A DNA stretch of 64,000 nucleotides from Candidatus Nitrosotalea okcheonensis (GTDB taxonomy: Archaea; Thermoproteota; Nitrososphaeria; Nitrososphaerales; Nitrosopumilaceae), in assembly GCF_900177045.1 (NCBI RefSeq), contig NZ_LT841358.1:1017396-1081395 (forward strand), given 5' to 3'. The notes under the pieces are model-generated. The model saw only the letters and a program-made list of their open reading frames with translations. It searched no databases and was not told the DNA's origin. The first letter of the stretch is position 1; every line of letters starts with the position of its first letter. A program made the position numbers and the translations under genes. Positions 8,644 to 17,171 of this stretch are shown here, piece after piece.

Positions 8644-8741
8644 TATATCATGTAAATCATCCCAAGATCATAAGATGAAATGTCGGCATGAACTGCAATG
8701 ACTGTCATGATCACAATTTTTTCAACTCTAGGAATTTTCAT
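8643..8741 (-). CDS. Possible 32-aa ORF downstream of TFB
   Basis: An ATG-initiated 32-codon frame lies between the TFB stop and the RHH promoter region, on the TFB strand. It encodes a hydrophobic peptide beginning MKIPRVEKIVIMTVIAV. No Shine-Dalgarno sequence is visible. It could be a small membrane peptide or chance. Confidence 0.18.
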   Translation of the reverse strand: MKIPRVEKIVIMTVIAVHADISSYDLGMIYMI

Positions 8742-8772
8742 ACCCGAGAATACATGAAAAACATATTTCTTG

Positions 8773-9774
8773 TCATTTATTTTGCCAAGTTTTTTGCAAA
8801 TTATCTTTATCTTCTGACTCTATACATAATTTTTTTAGATCATTATATCTTGCACGTATTGTAGTAGAGGTAACACCCGAGGCCTTAGTTATCTCTGCTT
8901 GCGTCTTTTGTTCTGTATTTAGAATGCATGCCAAATAGAGCGATGCTGCAGCTAATGCTTTTGGATGTTTACCACGTGCAAGACCGGTTTCCTCAGCTGT
9001 AGAGATTATTTCCAAGGCCCTTCTTTTTGATTTTTCACTAATTTGTGCTTCATTTGCAATTCTTGCTAAAAATTCTTTAGAGCTAAAAGGAATTATAGAT
9101 AGATCAAATTTTTCAATCAGGCTTCGATAAGTTCTTGCAATTTCTTTTTTTCCTACGTTACTTGTAAGAGATATTTCAAGAATAGATCTAGGGATTCCGC
9201 CTTGTTTACAAGATGCATAAACGCATGCACACATTAGATTTTTTGACTTTCGTCCAACAGTCATTCTGGAGCGCATTGCCTTTCTGTACAGATGAGCAGA
9301 ATTTTCTGTCACAGAATCTGGCATTCCCAGTTTCATCTGTAACATATTTAGAAATAAAAGGGCAGCCCGTAGTGTTTTATTTCTAGAAGTAATACTCCTT
9401 GTGTTCAGCATTTTCAGGCGATGAAAATCATTCTTGGCGGTTCTGGAAAGAGAATTTCCTAGGCTATCCCTGTCTGAGATTATGGTTGTCATGTTCATAT
9501 CGAACATTGTCAGAGAGATACCCATTCCAGAATTTTTTTTTGCCAGATAATCAGTCGAATCATATGCATATGGCGAAATAGTTTCTAGAGATTTTTCTTC
9601 TAAAACTAGTCCGCAGGAACCACAAAGGATCTCACCTGAAACATTATCAGTCACTATTGGCCATCCTTTACAATTAGGCGTAGTACATTTTGGAAACAAT
9701 TCGTTTATTTTCTGCGAACTGTTTGTAGAAACGTCTAGTACTGGTTTTACCAGTATTTGTTTGTGTTTACTCAC
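8773..9774 (-). CDS. tfb: Transcription initiation factor IIB
   Basis: The 333-residue archaeal TFB recruits RNA polymerase to the TBP-promoter complex. It has an N-terminal zinc ribbon (about 30-60: CTTPNCKGWP then CGSCG), a B-reader/linker and two cyclin-fold repeats (about 115-215 and 225-315, with typical GLARGKHPKALAAASLY). Thaumarchaeota carry several TFB paralogues, so this may be one of a set. The GTG start lies inside the end of the upstream SRPBCC gene (8-base overlap), which indicates translational coupling. Confidence 0.95.
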   Translation of the reverse strand: MSKHKQILVKPVLDVSTNSSQKINELFPKCTTPNCKGWPIVTDNVSGEILCGSCGLVLEEKSLETISPYAYDSTDYLAKKNSGMGISLTMFDMNMTTIISDRDSLGNSLSRTAKNDFHRLKMLNTRSITSRNKTLRAALLFLNMLQMKLGMPDSVTENSAHLYRKAMRSRMTVGRKSKNLMCACVYASCKQGGIPRSILEISLTSNVGKKEIARTYRSLIEKFDLSIIPFSSKEFLARIANEAQISEKSKRRALEIISTAEETGLARGKHPKALAAASLYLACILNTEQKTQAEITKASGVTSTTIRARYNDLKKLCIESEDKDNLQKTWQNK

Positions 9775-10234
9775 GAATCAAATCCACCCATTGTTTTCTG
9801 TCTTTTATTTGAAAGGGTTCAATTTGTTCAATGTCTTCTTTTATCAACTGTAATGCCAGTTCAGATTCATTTTGTAATTCCTCTGAAATACGTCTGGAAC
9901 GAAGTTGTGCAATTCCTTGTATCTCATAGTTCATCTCAACTTCCAAAAGGGTTTGATTCCCGATTTGCGTTATCAAAATGTCTTTTATACCAATTATTGA
10001 TCCTCTAGTCCATTTGATATGAATGCCTTCGATAGGAAAGAGAGTGACTTTTTGATAGCATTTATCAGAATTACTCAATGTCACCTCCCGAGTAAACACA
10101 TTTCTACCATGTGATGTATTCCGTACTCTTTCAAGACCTTTCCAAAAATATGGATCCCTTTCAATTGCAGATATTACACTCCAGACTTTTTTAGCAGATG
10201 AATTTATCATTATTTTTGATACAATGTGAATCAT
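9767..10234 (-). CDS. SRPBCC (START-like) family protein
   Basis: The 155-residue protein has the SRPBCC lipid/polyketide-binding layout: beta-1 IVSKIMINSSAKKVWSVIS, a short alpha hairpin, a curved sheet (FTREVTL, IHIKWTRGSI, LEVEMNYEI) and a long C-terminal helix (about 118-150). Members bind small hydrophobic ligands. It overlaps the TFB start, so it shares a transcript with a basal factor. The ligand is unknown. Confidence 0.75.
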   Translation of the reverse strand: MIHIVSKIMINSSAKKVWSVISAIERDPYFWKGLERVRNTSHGRNVFTREVTLSNSDKCYQKVTLFPIEGIHIKWTRGSIIGIKDILITQIGNQTLLEVEMNYEIQGIAQLRSRRISEELQNESELALQLIKEDIEQIEPFQIKDRKQWVDLIRE

Positions 10235-10286
10235 GCATCAGTATAGCAAACTTGAGTTAAAGTCTAGTTAGTACACACTGCAATCT

Positions 10287-10550
10287 ATGTCATTCAAATA
10301 CAATGATTACAAAGATAAAGACTTGCAAGAAACATTTGTTCTCATAAACTGTCATCTTGGAAAAGAACAACAAATAGTCAAATCCCTACAGAAATTACAT
10401 GGTGTCAAAGAAGTACAAGCAACACATGGCGTATATGACGTGATAGTAAAAATTCAAACCATGACAGAGAGAGAGTTAAACGAGACGGTACGTTCAAAAA
10501 TTCTAGGCCTGGGACCAGTTACTAGCATACTTATGCTCCAGTCAGAATAA
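10287..10550 (+). CDS. Stand-alone Lrp/AsnC ligand-binding (RAM) domain protein
   Basis: The 87-residue protein is only the effector-binding RAM domain of Lrp/AsnC regulators. The betaalphabetabetaalphabeta pattern is visible: FVLINCHLGKEQQIVKSL, then GVKEVQATHGVYDVIVKI, then TERELNETV and a final strand TSILML. There is no helix-turn-helix. Such proteins may form mixed oligomers with full-length Lrp regulators or act as amino-acid sensors. Two further RAM-only genes are in this window (12864-13094 and 50476-50703). Confidence 0.85.
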   Translation: MSFKYNDYKDKDLQETFVLINCHLGKEQQIVKSLQKLHGVKEVQATHGVYDVIVKIQTMTERELNETVRSKILGLGPVTSILMLQSE

Positions 10551-10568
10551 ACATTTACGTCATGGGAT

Positions 10569-10859
10569 TTATAGATTATCTCCAAAATTTCTTGTGTGAG
10601 CATCAACTTCATCTTGCGGAGAAGGGGACTTGTTTTCATGTTTGTGTTCACTTTTGTGAATGCGTCCCTCCATTTTCTTCTGGTGTTCCTCCCTTGAATG
10701 GTGAAGCCTATCCTGTTCATGGATAAACTCTTTTCCACATGTGTCACATTTGACAATGTCATGGTGATGATCATGACGGGCGTGTTTTATCAGATCATCA
10801 TAAACTGTAAACTTGGCATCACATTGTTCACATTTGAATTTCTTTTTAAAAAGATCCAA
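10569..10859 (-). CDS. C2H2 zinc-finger protein
   Basis: The 96-residue protein has two C2H2 fingers. Finger 1 is FKCEQCDAKFTVYDDLIKHARHD (given as C9, C12, H25 and a following His cluster). Finger 2 is VKCDTCGKEFIHEQDRLHHSREEH (Cys pair near 37/40, His pair near 53/58). A polar His/Lys-rich tail follows. C2H2 fingers are unusual but known in archaea. It is small and may bind DNA or RNA. It is convergent with the RAM-domain gene. Confidence 0.8.
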   Translation of the reverse strand: MDLFKKKFKCEQCDAKFTVYDDLIKHARHDHHHDIVKCDTCGKEFIHEQDRLHHSREEHQKKMEGRIHKSEHKHENKSPSPQDEVDAHTRNFGDNL

Positions 10860-10960
10860 TGTTAACGAAAAGATGTGGTAGATTAATAAAATTATCGCAT
10901 TAAGAATGGCATTAGTATTGAAGAGCTGTTAAATAATCAAAATCTTAAATTTGTATATTC

Positions 10961-12451
10961 ATGTTTGACAACATATTTTCCAAAGTTACCAAGGCACCAG
11001 AATTTCCCCCGGAATTTAATTGGGTCAACACAAAAGAACCGCTTTCACTTGAAAAACTCAGGGGCCATGTGATAGTATTAGACTTTTGGACCTATTGTTG
11101 CATAAATTGTATGCACACATTACCCATACTTGCAGAGCTTGAAAAAAAATACAGCGACATGCCAGTTGTATTCATAGGAGTACATTCTGCAAAATTCTTC
11201 AATGAGCAAGACAGGAAAAATATTGAACAGGCAGTAGCAAGGTATGAGATATCACATCCAGTACTAGTAGACGAGAAAATGGCCGTCTGGAACAAGTTTG
11301 GAATCAATGGCTGGCCTACAATTGCCATAATTGATCCCAATGGGATCCTAGTGTACAGACAGTCGGGAGAGGGTCAAAAAGAGATGATAGAAGATACGAT
11401 TGATGTCATTTTAGAAAAGCATGAAAGATCTCACACGCTGGCAAGAGAACCAATCAAGATTGCGAAAACTATCAAAAAGAGTAGTGCAACATTATCTTTT
11501 CCAGGCAAGATATCAGTATCAAAAGACATGATTGCCATATCAGACTCGAATCATAATAGAGTCATTGTAACAGATCTTTCAGGCAAAGTATTGCACATCA
11601 TTGGTAGTGGAAAGATAGGACTAGAAGATGGCAAATTTACAGATGCTGCATTTTTCAGACCCCAGGGAGTGGTATGGAAAGATGATTTCATCTTTGTTGC
11701 AGACACAGAAAATCATGCGTTACGAAAAATAGACCTGCAAAACAATCACGTTACTACACTTGTTGGAACAGGTAAACAAGGTCCATGGAGATCATCAGGT
11801 GGTAGAGGAAAAGAAGTTTCAATTTCATCCCCATGGGATGTTGCAGTAAAAGATGACTTGGTCTTTATTGCAATGGCAGGAAATCATCAGATATGGGTAT
11901 ATGATATCAATACAGATTTGACAAAGCCTTTTGCAGGGAACGGTCAAGAAGACATCATAGACGGCAACAGGATGCAAGCACATCTTGCACAGCCAAGTGG
12001 AATTTTCATTCATGATGACACGATATACTTTGTAGATAGTGAAACATCATCAGTCCGGGAAATAGATCTCAAGACGCAGTATGTCAGAACCATTGCAGGT
12101 CATGGACTATTTGCATTTGGATACAAAGATGGCAAAATCAGTGAATCATTATTCCAACACTCATTAGGATTGTGTGTAACTACAAACAAAATATTTGTTG
12201 CAGATACTTACAATTCTTCAATTAGAGTAATTGATCAAAAGAATGATTCAGTCATGACATTAATTGGAAAGCAGGGCATGAGCACAACATGTAGACTGGA
12301 TGATCCAAGTTGCGACACACTAGAACTATACGAGCCAAGTGATGTCAAATGGTATCAAGACAAGCTGTACATTGCAGATACAAATAACCACATAATACGA
12401 GTTTATGATCTCATGACAAATATTCTAGAGACATTAGATATACAAATTTAG
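10961..12451 (+). CDS. Thioredoxin-like/NHL-repeat protein (NHLRC2-like)
   Basis: The 496-residue protein joins an N-terminal thioredoxin-like domain (about 1-155) to a C-terminal NHL beta-propeller (about 170-490; repeated ADTENHALRKID, ADTYNSSIRVID and ADTNNHIIRVYD). The redox centre is CCINC (about 46-50) after FWTYC, the same motif seen in NHLRC2 and related bacterial proteins. No signal peptide is evident, so it is probably cytoplasmic. The CxxC suggests a disulfide reductase or oxidase acting on a partner held by the propeller. Confidence 0.85.
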   Translation: MFDNIFSKVTKAPEFPPEFNWVNTKEPLSLEKLRGHVIVLDFWTYCCINCMHTLPILAELEKKYSDMPVVFIGVHSAKFFNEQDRKNIEQAVARYEISHPVLVDEKMAVWNKFGINGWPTIAIIDPNGILVYRQSGEGQKEMIEDTIDVILEKHERSHTLAREPIKIAKTIKKSSATLSFPGKISVSKDMIAISDSNHNRVIVTDLSGKVLHIIGSGKIGLEDGKFTDAAFFRPQGVVWKDDFIFVADTENHALRKIDLQNNHVTTLVGTGKQGPWRSSGGRGKEVSISSPWDVAVKDDLVFIAMAGNHQIWVYDINTDLTKPFAGNGQEDIIDGNRMQAHLAQPSGIFIHDDTIYFVDSETSSVREIDLKTQYVRTIAGHGLFAFGYKDGKISESLFQHSLGLCVTTNKIFVADTYNSSIRVIDQKNDSVMTLIGKQGMSTTCRLDDPSCDTLELYEPSDVKWYQDKLYIADTNNHIIRVYDLMTNILETLDIQI

Positions 12452-12455
12452 AAAT

Positions 12456-12719
12456 TTATTCAAAAAAGCTTTCTGCAACTATTTCATATTTTAGTGCAAA
12501 TTCCTTTATCTGAGAAAATTGTATTTTTCCCTTATGATATTGATCCCATATAAAATCAAGCAGTTCTATACTTGACAGATGTTCCTGATCCATTGCCGGC
12601 GTGGTTCCAAGTATTTCAGTACAAAAAATCTGCAAGTCGGCAAACTGAAAGTTATCAAGCAATACCCTCATTTGTTCAATGGTATCATCTCGTGGCTTTG
12701 ATTTTCCAAACAATCCCAT
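12456..12719 (-). CDS. Conserved small protein, function unknown
   Basis: The soluble, acidic, helical protein is about 87 residues. I place the start at the internal ATG (MGLFGKSKPRDD), which looks like a natural N-terminus; an upstream ATG would add eight residues (to 12743). No known domain is recognised. It is convergent with the thioredoxin-NHL gene, with only four bases between the stops. Confidence 0.6.
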   Translation of the reverse strand: MGLFGKSKPRDDTIEQMRVLLDNFQFADLQIFCTEILGTTPAMDQEHLSSIELLDFIWDQYHKGKIQFSQIKEFALKYEIVAESFFE

Positions 12720-12863
12720 GAAATAGCATTTCAAGACTGCCATTTAATTCCATGGCTAATACCAATTGGCGGAAAATCCAAGTTGAGCCATGATATAGCT
12801 TGGGAAGAAAGACACCAAAGGCATGGAATAAGGATTTAAGCTTGTATCACAATTTAACATAGT

Positions 12864-13094
12864 ATGGAAAAAGCATACGTTTTGATCGGTTGCGAGCTTG
12901 GTTCCGAAAACGAAATTGTTGAAAAATTGAAGAAAATAGACAAAGTAAAGGATGCAAAGGTAGTATACGGTGATTACGACATCGTAGTAGAAGCTGAAAC
13001 CGATACTGAATCCCAGATGGACAGCCTAATTACAAAAAAGATTCGTCAATTAGCTAGGGTCAGATCCACTATGACTTTGGGCGTCGTAAGCTGA
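12864..13094 (+). CDS. Stand-alone Lrp/AsnC RAM-domain protein
   Basis: The 76-residue RAM-only protein contains YVLIGCELGSENEIVEKL, a central VKDAKVVYGDYDIVVEAE and a last strand VRSTMTLGVV. It is the second of three such genes in the window and lacks a DNA-binding domain. A TATA-like AAGGATTTAAGC lies just upstream, which points to a leaderless or short-leader transcript. Its last 26 bases overlap the convergent small membrane protein. Confidence 0.85.
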   Translation: MEKAYVLIGCELGSENEIVEKLKKIDKVKDAKVVYGDYDIVVEAETDTESQMDSLITKKIRQLARVRSTMTLGVVS

Positions 13095-13281
13095 TTCCAA
13101 GACCTGCAGCCAAGATCAATGCACCACCAACGGCAATCCATTGACCGTTTACAATCCATTTCGGATTTGAATACATGAACGATGAAGTAGGGCCAACCAT
13201 GGAATTTCCTTGAAGGTAGAAGATTATTCCAAATGCAAAAACTACAATGCCAATAGCCATGAGTATAATTTTTGCTTTCAT
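13069..13281 (-). CDS. Small two-helix membrane protein
   Basis: The 70-residue protein has two transmembrane helices (about 5-25, IILMAIGIVVFAFGIIFYL, and about 47-65, WIAVGGALILAAGLGISL) and a basic C-terminus. Its 3' end overlaps that of the convergent RAM-domain gene by 26 bases. No function is recognised. Confidence 0.6.
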   Translation of the reverse strand: MKAKIILMAIGIVVFAFGIIFYLQGNSMVGPTSSFMYSNPKWIVNGQWIAVGGALILAAGLGISLRRPKS

Positions 13282-13386
13282 AATACAAGATGGACAAGTC
13301 CCAAATAAAAGGCAAAATGAGTTGATAAGAAAGGCAAAATCCTTTTTATTTCCTTCTTTAATTCACAATTTTACAGCAATATCAAG

Positions 13387-14076
13387 TTGGATGATTGGGG
13401 AGTAGACCTATTGGATCTAAAGAAGAACAGAAGTTCAATAGATATTGCAATATTTTTAGGAGCAGCGGCACTAGCTCTAGTCTCATATCTCACATTGGGA
13501 CCAGATATTGACAGAATGATAAGACAGAGTCCTTTAATTATGGACTTGATGTTTGCACCATCCTTTGGAATTGGTTTTCTATATGGCCTTAAAATGACTG
13601 ACAGGGTAATGCATCCTTCAGAATCCCGCAGCCCATTAAAACGAGCATTCTTCAAGGTATTCTTGTTTTTATTCATGATGGGGGCAATTTTTACGGCAGT
13701 CTCTTTTGCACTTCATGGGGGCGTACAACCATCACACAAGTCAATCTTTACAGACGGCTTGATTCCATGGGCAACAGAATTTATTCAGACAAATGGAGGG
13801 CTGACATTTTTGATAGTATCAAGCATAACAATAATGGCAGCTGCAACAAGGAGAATAGTTGGGATGGAGGGAATATTTAGCAAAATATTTACATTTGTTG
13901 GGACATACATCTTCTTTTCCATGCTTGCTCTTACCTTTACCCACTCAGACCCAACACATTCTCAAGTTTACCTATACGCATTTTACCAAGCAGGTATTGT
14001 TGGCGGAATATTTTATCAGATGAACAAGCTTACAACAAGAGCAAACATGTGGGAAGACTATAACAATGGATTTTAG
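13387..14076 (+). CDS. Multi-pass membrane protein, unknown function
   Basis: The 229-residue protein has about five to six hydrophobic helices: IAIFLGAAALALVSYLTLG, LMFAPSFGIGFLYGL, AFFKVFLFLFMMGAIFTAVSF, LTFLIVSSITIMAAA and YIFFSMLALTF. Starting at TTG gives the N-terminus MDDWGVDLLDL. Short loops and no catalytic motif leave the function open. The 3' end overlaps the convergent PEFG-CTERM-like gene by four bases. Confidence 0.7.
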   Translation: MDDWGVDLLDLKKNRSSIDIAIFLGAAALALVSYLTLGPDIDRMIRQSPLIMDLMFAPSFGIGFLYGLKMTDRVMHPSESRSPLKRAFFKVFLFLFMMGAIFTAVSFALHGGVQPSHKSIFTDGLIPWATEFIQTNGGLTFLIVSSITIMAAATRRIVGMEGIFSKIFTFVGTYIFFSMLALTFTHSDPTHSQVYLYAFYQAGIVGGIFYQMNKLTTRANMWEDYNNGF

Positions 14077-14570
14077 AATTTTTTAATCCTAGGTATTAAC
14101 AAGACCATTGAAATAGACAATACCATTACAAGCAAAGCGACATTTGAAAATTCTGGAAGATATGTTGTTCCAATGATACTTGTATTTGTAGTACCAGTCT
14201 GATTGAATTTCAGCATTACTGTGGAGCTGTCAGTTCCAGGAATCACTATGGAAGAGACTGGCTTTCCATCTTGTGTTACTGTTAGTTTTCCACCTATCAG
14301 ATTGGTTGGTATCTGAATTTCAGCAATGTTTCCATCATGTGTACTGTTGCCAAGAAAAACAAGTTCCTTGTTCATCTCGTTAAAGGTTACATTTTGCATT
14401 TCATAGTTTGATACTGTAATAACATCAAAGGTGTAATTTTCTGCTTTTATCTTCCAGTCCCATTTGATACCAGGGTGATCAAGGCTTTTTGGAACCGAGA
14501 TTTGTGCAAAAGCTGGTACTGTTAACATACCTAGTAAAATCATACATGATAAGAAAATTTGAGATCTCAA
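14073..14570 (-). CDS. Secreted protein with PEFG-CTERM-like anchor
   Basis: A signal segment (IFLSCMILLGMLTVPAFA) precedes an exterior beta-rich domain of about 100 residues. The C-terminus is LPEFSNVALLVMVLSISMVL followed by basic IPRIKKF. This matches the thaumarchaeal PEF(G)-CTERM layout (PEF motif, hydrophobic helix, basic tail) used for surface sorting, with Ser in place of Gly. I chose the TTG at 14570, whose first bases overlap the L15e stop (ATTGA). The longer frame to 14657 lies inside L15e and is rejected. Confidence 0.68.
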   Translation of the reverse strand: MRSQIFLSCMILLGMLTVPAFAQISVPKSLDHPGIKWDWKIKAENYTFDVITVSNYEMQNVTFNEMNKELVFLGNSTHDGNIAEIQIPTNLIGGKLTVTQDGKPVSSIVIPGTDSSTVMLKFNQTGTTNTSIIGTTYLPEFSNVALLVMVLSISMVLLIPRIKKF

Positions 14571-15034
14571 TTTTTCAGAGTAGCAAGTTTGCCGCGAATT
14601 TCTTTGTCTTTTATAATTCTGGGATGGGAAATATCTGCAAGTATTACTTCGTACCAAAGATACAAACCATCTTGATGGACATAGTATGAACCGAGAAGAT
14701 CCATGTTAGGAAATCGCTCCAACACTCTACGCTCTGCAACTCTTTGCATGCTAAGAGCAGGCTTGATTCGAAGTACACCCAAGTGTTTTGGTCTTCTTCC
14801 TGCAACTGGCCTCTTCTTGCGCATGTTGCCCTTACCTACACGCATTCTTACTACAACAATTCCCTGTTTTGCCTTGTATCCTAATCTTCGTGCCCTTTGG
14901 ATTCTGCTTGGTCTATCCACACGTACTAGAGCGTTTTCTTTTCTCCATTGTATGGCCTTTGCCCTAAGCTCTGGAGAATTTTCTTTCCACATCTTGATCC
15001 AGATTTGATCCTGTTGGCTAGGCATACTCGGCAC
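14567..15034 (-). CDS. rpl15e: 50S ribosomal protein L15e
   Basis: The 155-residue basic protein has clear L15e signatures: WRKENALVRVDRPSRIQRAR, LGYKAKQGIVVVRMRVGKG, RKKRPVAGRRPKHLG and the C-terminal YYVHQDGLYLWYEVILAD. It is a component of the archaeal/eukaryotic large subunit. Its stop overlaps the TTG of the downstream secreted-protein gene. Confidence 0.96.
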   Translation of the reverse strand: MPSMPSQQDQIWIKMWKENSPELRAKAIQWRKENALVRVDRPSRIQRARRLGYKAKQGIVVVRMRVGKGNMRKKRPVAGRRPKHLGVLRIKPALSMQRVAERRVLERFPNMDLLGSYYVHQDGLYLWYEVILADISHPRIIKDKEIRGKLATLKN

Positions 15035-15142
15035 TACAGATTTACCCTTTATATTCTGTTAGAAAATTAGACAGGGTTTTGCTTACAAAATAAATCAAAT
15101 GTTAGAGAAGCCTATTTATGAAATTAATTTTTCTTAGTTTTT

Positions 15143-15769
15143 ATGAAATGGTCAAGACATATTTTGATATTTGCCATGATTGGGGCATTAGTACTTGGTA
15201 CACAGTATAGTTTTGCAGTTCCCTCGCTTGTGATATCTACAAGCAAGCATGTTTATGAATATGGAGACTTGCTTTCAATCAACGTGCAGGTTTCAGAACT
15301 TGTCAGCAACAGTATAACTATACATATCACCGACAGTTCAAACAAGACAAGCGCACCGATTAACTTGCCAATATACAAATTAAACAATACGATAACCTCA
15401 CCATTTCCCTTTTACAAGACAACCTTCAATCCCGGAACTTACCGCATTGATGCGAAATATTCCAACTCTACTGCCAGTGTTTCTTTTGATCTAATAGACA
15501 CTGGCAAAATCGTCATACCGATTGAATTCAAATCACTTGTAAAGACATTGGAACAAGGATCTCCTACTGACAAGATGTATGCAGGAGTAATTCGTGAACT
15601 GATAAACAACAACATACTCAATGTTCCAAATTACAACCCTACAAATCAAACATACGTACCACAATGGTTCAAGAATAATGTCAAATGGTGGTCAAATGAT
15701 TCCATCTCAGACAATGAATTTGGCATGTCAATAGAATATCTAATTCAAAAAGGAATCATCCAAGTCTAG
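15143..15769 (+). CDS. Secreted protein with thaumarchaeal C-terminal module
   Basis: The 208-residue protein has a signal peptide (ILIFAMIGALVLGTQYSFA), an Ig-like beta domain (about 30-125) and a C-terminal module: VPQWFKNNVKWWSNDSISD followed by a helix ending IEYLIQKGIIQV. This PxWxKNNxKWW...YLIxxGII module recurs in many thaumarchaeal surface proteins. A substrate-binding or adhesive role is possible but not shown. Confidence 0.72.
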   Translation: MKWSRHILIFAMIGALVLGTQYSFAVPSLVISTSKHVYEYGDLLSINVQVSELVSNSITIHITDSSNKTSAPINLPIYKLNNTITSPFPFYKTTFNPGTYRIDAKYSNSTASVSFDLIDTGKIVIPIEFKSLVKTLEQGSPTDKMYAGVIRELINNNILNVPNYNPTNQTYVPQWFKNNVKWWSNDSISDNEFGMSIEYLIQKGIIQV

Positions 15770-15898
15770 GTTTTACTTTTTAATTGATTTGTGATCTGGT
15801 AGAGTATACAATTACAATAGTTACTAGCGTTGTAGTAGCACAAGTAAAAGGTTAGATTAAATCAAAAATAAGGTCGTCAATAATCCTGGCTTGATTAA

Positions 15899-16831
15899 CT
15901 ATATAACACCGCGAAGAATCATGATTATTTTTTCTCCTATCACATTTGCTGCAAGGGTCTGCGCTTCTTTTGTCTGAGCACCAATATGCGGGGTGCATAT
16001 AATATTTGGAAGTAATGTCAGTTTATTTCCAACTGCGGGTTCTTTTTCAAATACATCAAGTGCAGCACCTGCAATCCTGCCATCTTTGAGCGCGTCATAC
16101 AATGCATTTTCGTCAATGATCTCACCCCTTGATGTGTTTATTATGTATGCCGTCTTTTTCATAGTAGAGATTCTTTTAGCGTTTACCAAGTGATTGGTAG
16201 CATCAGTGAGCGGAACATGAAACGAAACATAATCTGCACTTGAGAGCAGAGTATCAATATCCGCTTTAATCAACCCTACATCACGTGCAAAATCGTCTGC
16301 AATTGGCATCACATCAAATCCAATAATATTCATATTCAACCCCCTTGCAAGTTTCGCAAGTCTTTTTCCAATATTTCCCAAACCAACTATGCCAAGATAT
16401 TTTCCAGAGAGCTCACTTCCCATGAGTTCTTTTTTGAGCCACTTGCCATTTCGTATCTCTCTGTCTGCTCTAGGTATTTCTCTTGCCATTGAAAGCATCA
16501 ATCCCAAAACAAGTTCTGCAACCGCATTCATTGCACCCTCTACTGCGTTGATAACCCGTATGCCTTTTGTCTTGGCAGCCTCAACGTCAATATTATCAAG
16601 GCCTACTCCCACACGTGCAATTATTTTGCACTTGGTAGTACGATCAATCATTTCTTTTGTTATCTTTGTCCTGCTTCTTACTATAACTATATCAAAATTA
16701 GAAATTTTCTCTTTTATTTGATCTGGTGTAATTTCTGGTTCGTATGTTATTTTTAATCCATTTTTTTGTAATATATCATTTAGAATTGGCGCCACCTGAT
16801 CACAGATCAAAACAGATTGGTCCATAGACAT
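15899..16831 (-). CDS. serA: D-3-phosphoglycerate dehydrogenase-type oxidoreductase
   Basis: The D-2-hydroxyacid dehydrogenase is about 310 residues. The NAD-binding loop is GIVGLGNIGKRLAKLARG, the catalytic Arg lies in INTSRGEIID, the Glu in LDVFEKEP, and the His in TPHIGAQT. It probably makes phosphohydroxypyruvate for serine synthesis. There is no C-terminal ACT domain, so it is the short form. I start at MSMDQSVLICDQ; an extra 13 upstream residues (to 16870) are hydrophobic and unlike the family. Another hydroxyacid substrate cannot be excluded. Confidence 0.85.
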   Translation of the reverse strand: MSMDQSVLICDQVAPILNDILQKNGLKITYEPEITPDQIKEKISNFDIVIVRSRTKITKEMIDRTTKCKIIARVGVGLDNIDVEAAKTKGIRVINAVEGAMNAVAELVLGLMLSMAREIPRADREIRNGKWLKKELMGSELSGKYLGIVGLGNIGKRLAKLARGLNMNIIGFDVMPIADDFARDVGLIKADIDTLLSSADYVSFHVPLTDATNHLVNAKRISTMKKTAYIINTSRGEIIDENALYDALKDGRIAGAALDVFEKEPAVGNKLTLLPNIICTPHIGAQTKEAQTLAANVIGEKIIMILRGVI

Positions 16832-16870
16832 GAAAGAAAACCACCAGTAACAGCATATAATCATTGCCAA

Positions 16871-17171
16871 GATAATTTTTTTGTTATCAAATTATATGGA
16901 AAAAATAAGATAACCTAGATCTCTTGGAGATTATGCAGTTAATATTCTACTGGGCCAAGACAATATGTTATTCAATAAAATAATCTGGAACATCATAATT
17001 GGTTGTACTGTCATATCTCTAACTCAAATCCCACCAGAGTTGAAAGTCATATGAAAATTCTCATCTAATCTAACTCAGACAAGTGTGACAACTGCAAGCA
17101 GCTGAACATGATCAATACAGAATAACGAGTATACTGTTAAATTAAAAACAAAAAGAGAAAGATTTGGGGAT
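16871..17171. other. Intergenic region, no convincing gene
   Basis: The roughly 300-base AT-rich stretch lies between the serA-like gene and NirK. It contains a 29-codon plus-strand frame at 16965-17054 (MLFNKIIWNIIIGCTVISLT...) without a clear promoter, which I do not call. No RNA gene or repeat is evident. The 3' end of the NirK transcript must terminate here. Confidence 0.5.

Noticed and set aside
14571-14657. Extended N-terminus of the PEF-type protein
   Set aside because: It lies within L15e, and the TTG at 14570 overlaps the L15e stop and starts a good signal peptide.
16832-16870. Extra 13 N-terminal residues on the serA-like gene
   Set aside because: Cys/Trp-rich hydrophobic lead unlike the family; an ATG at 16831 gives a normal N-terminus.
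16965-17054. 29-codon plus-strand frame near NirK
   Set aside because: No promoter or ribosome site, and no partner gene.
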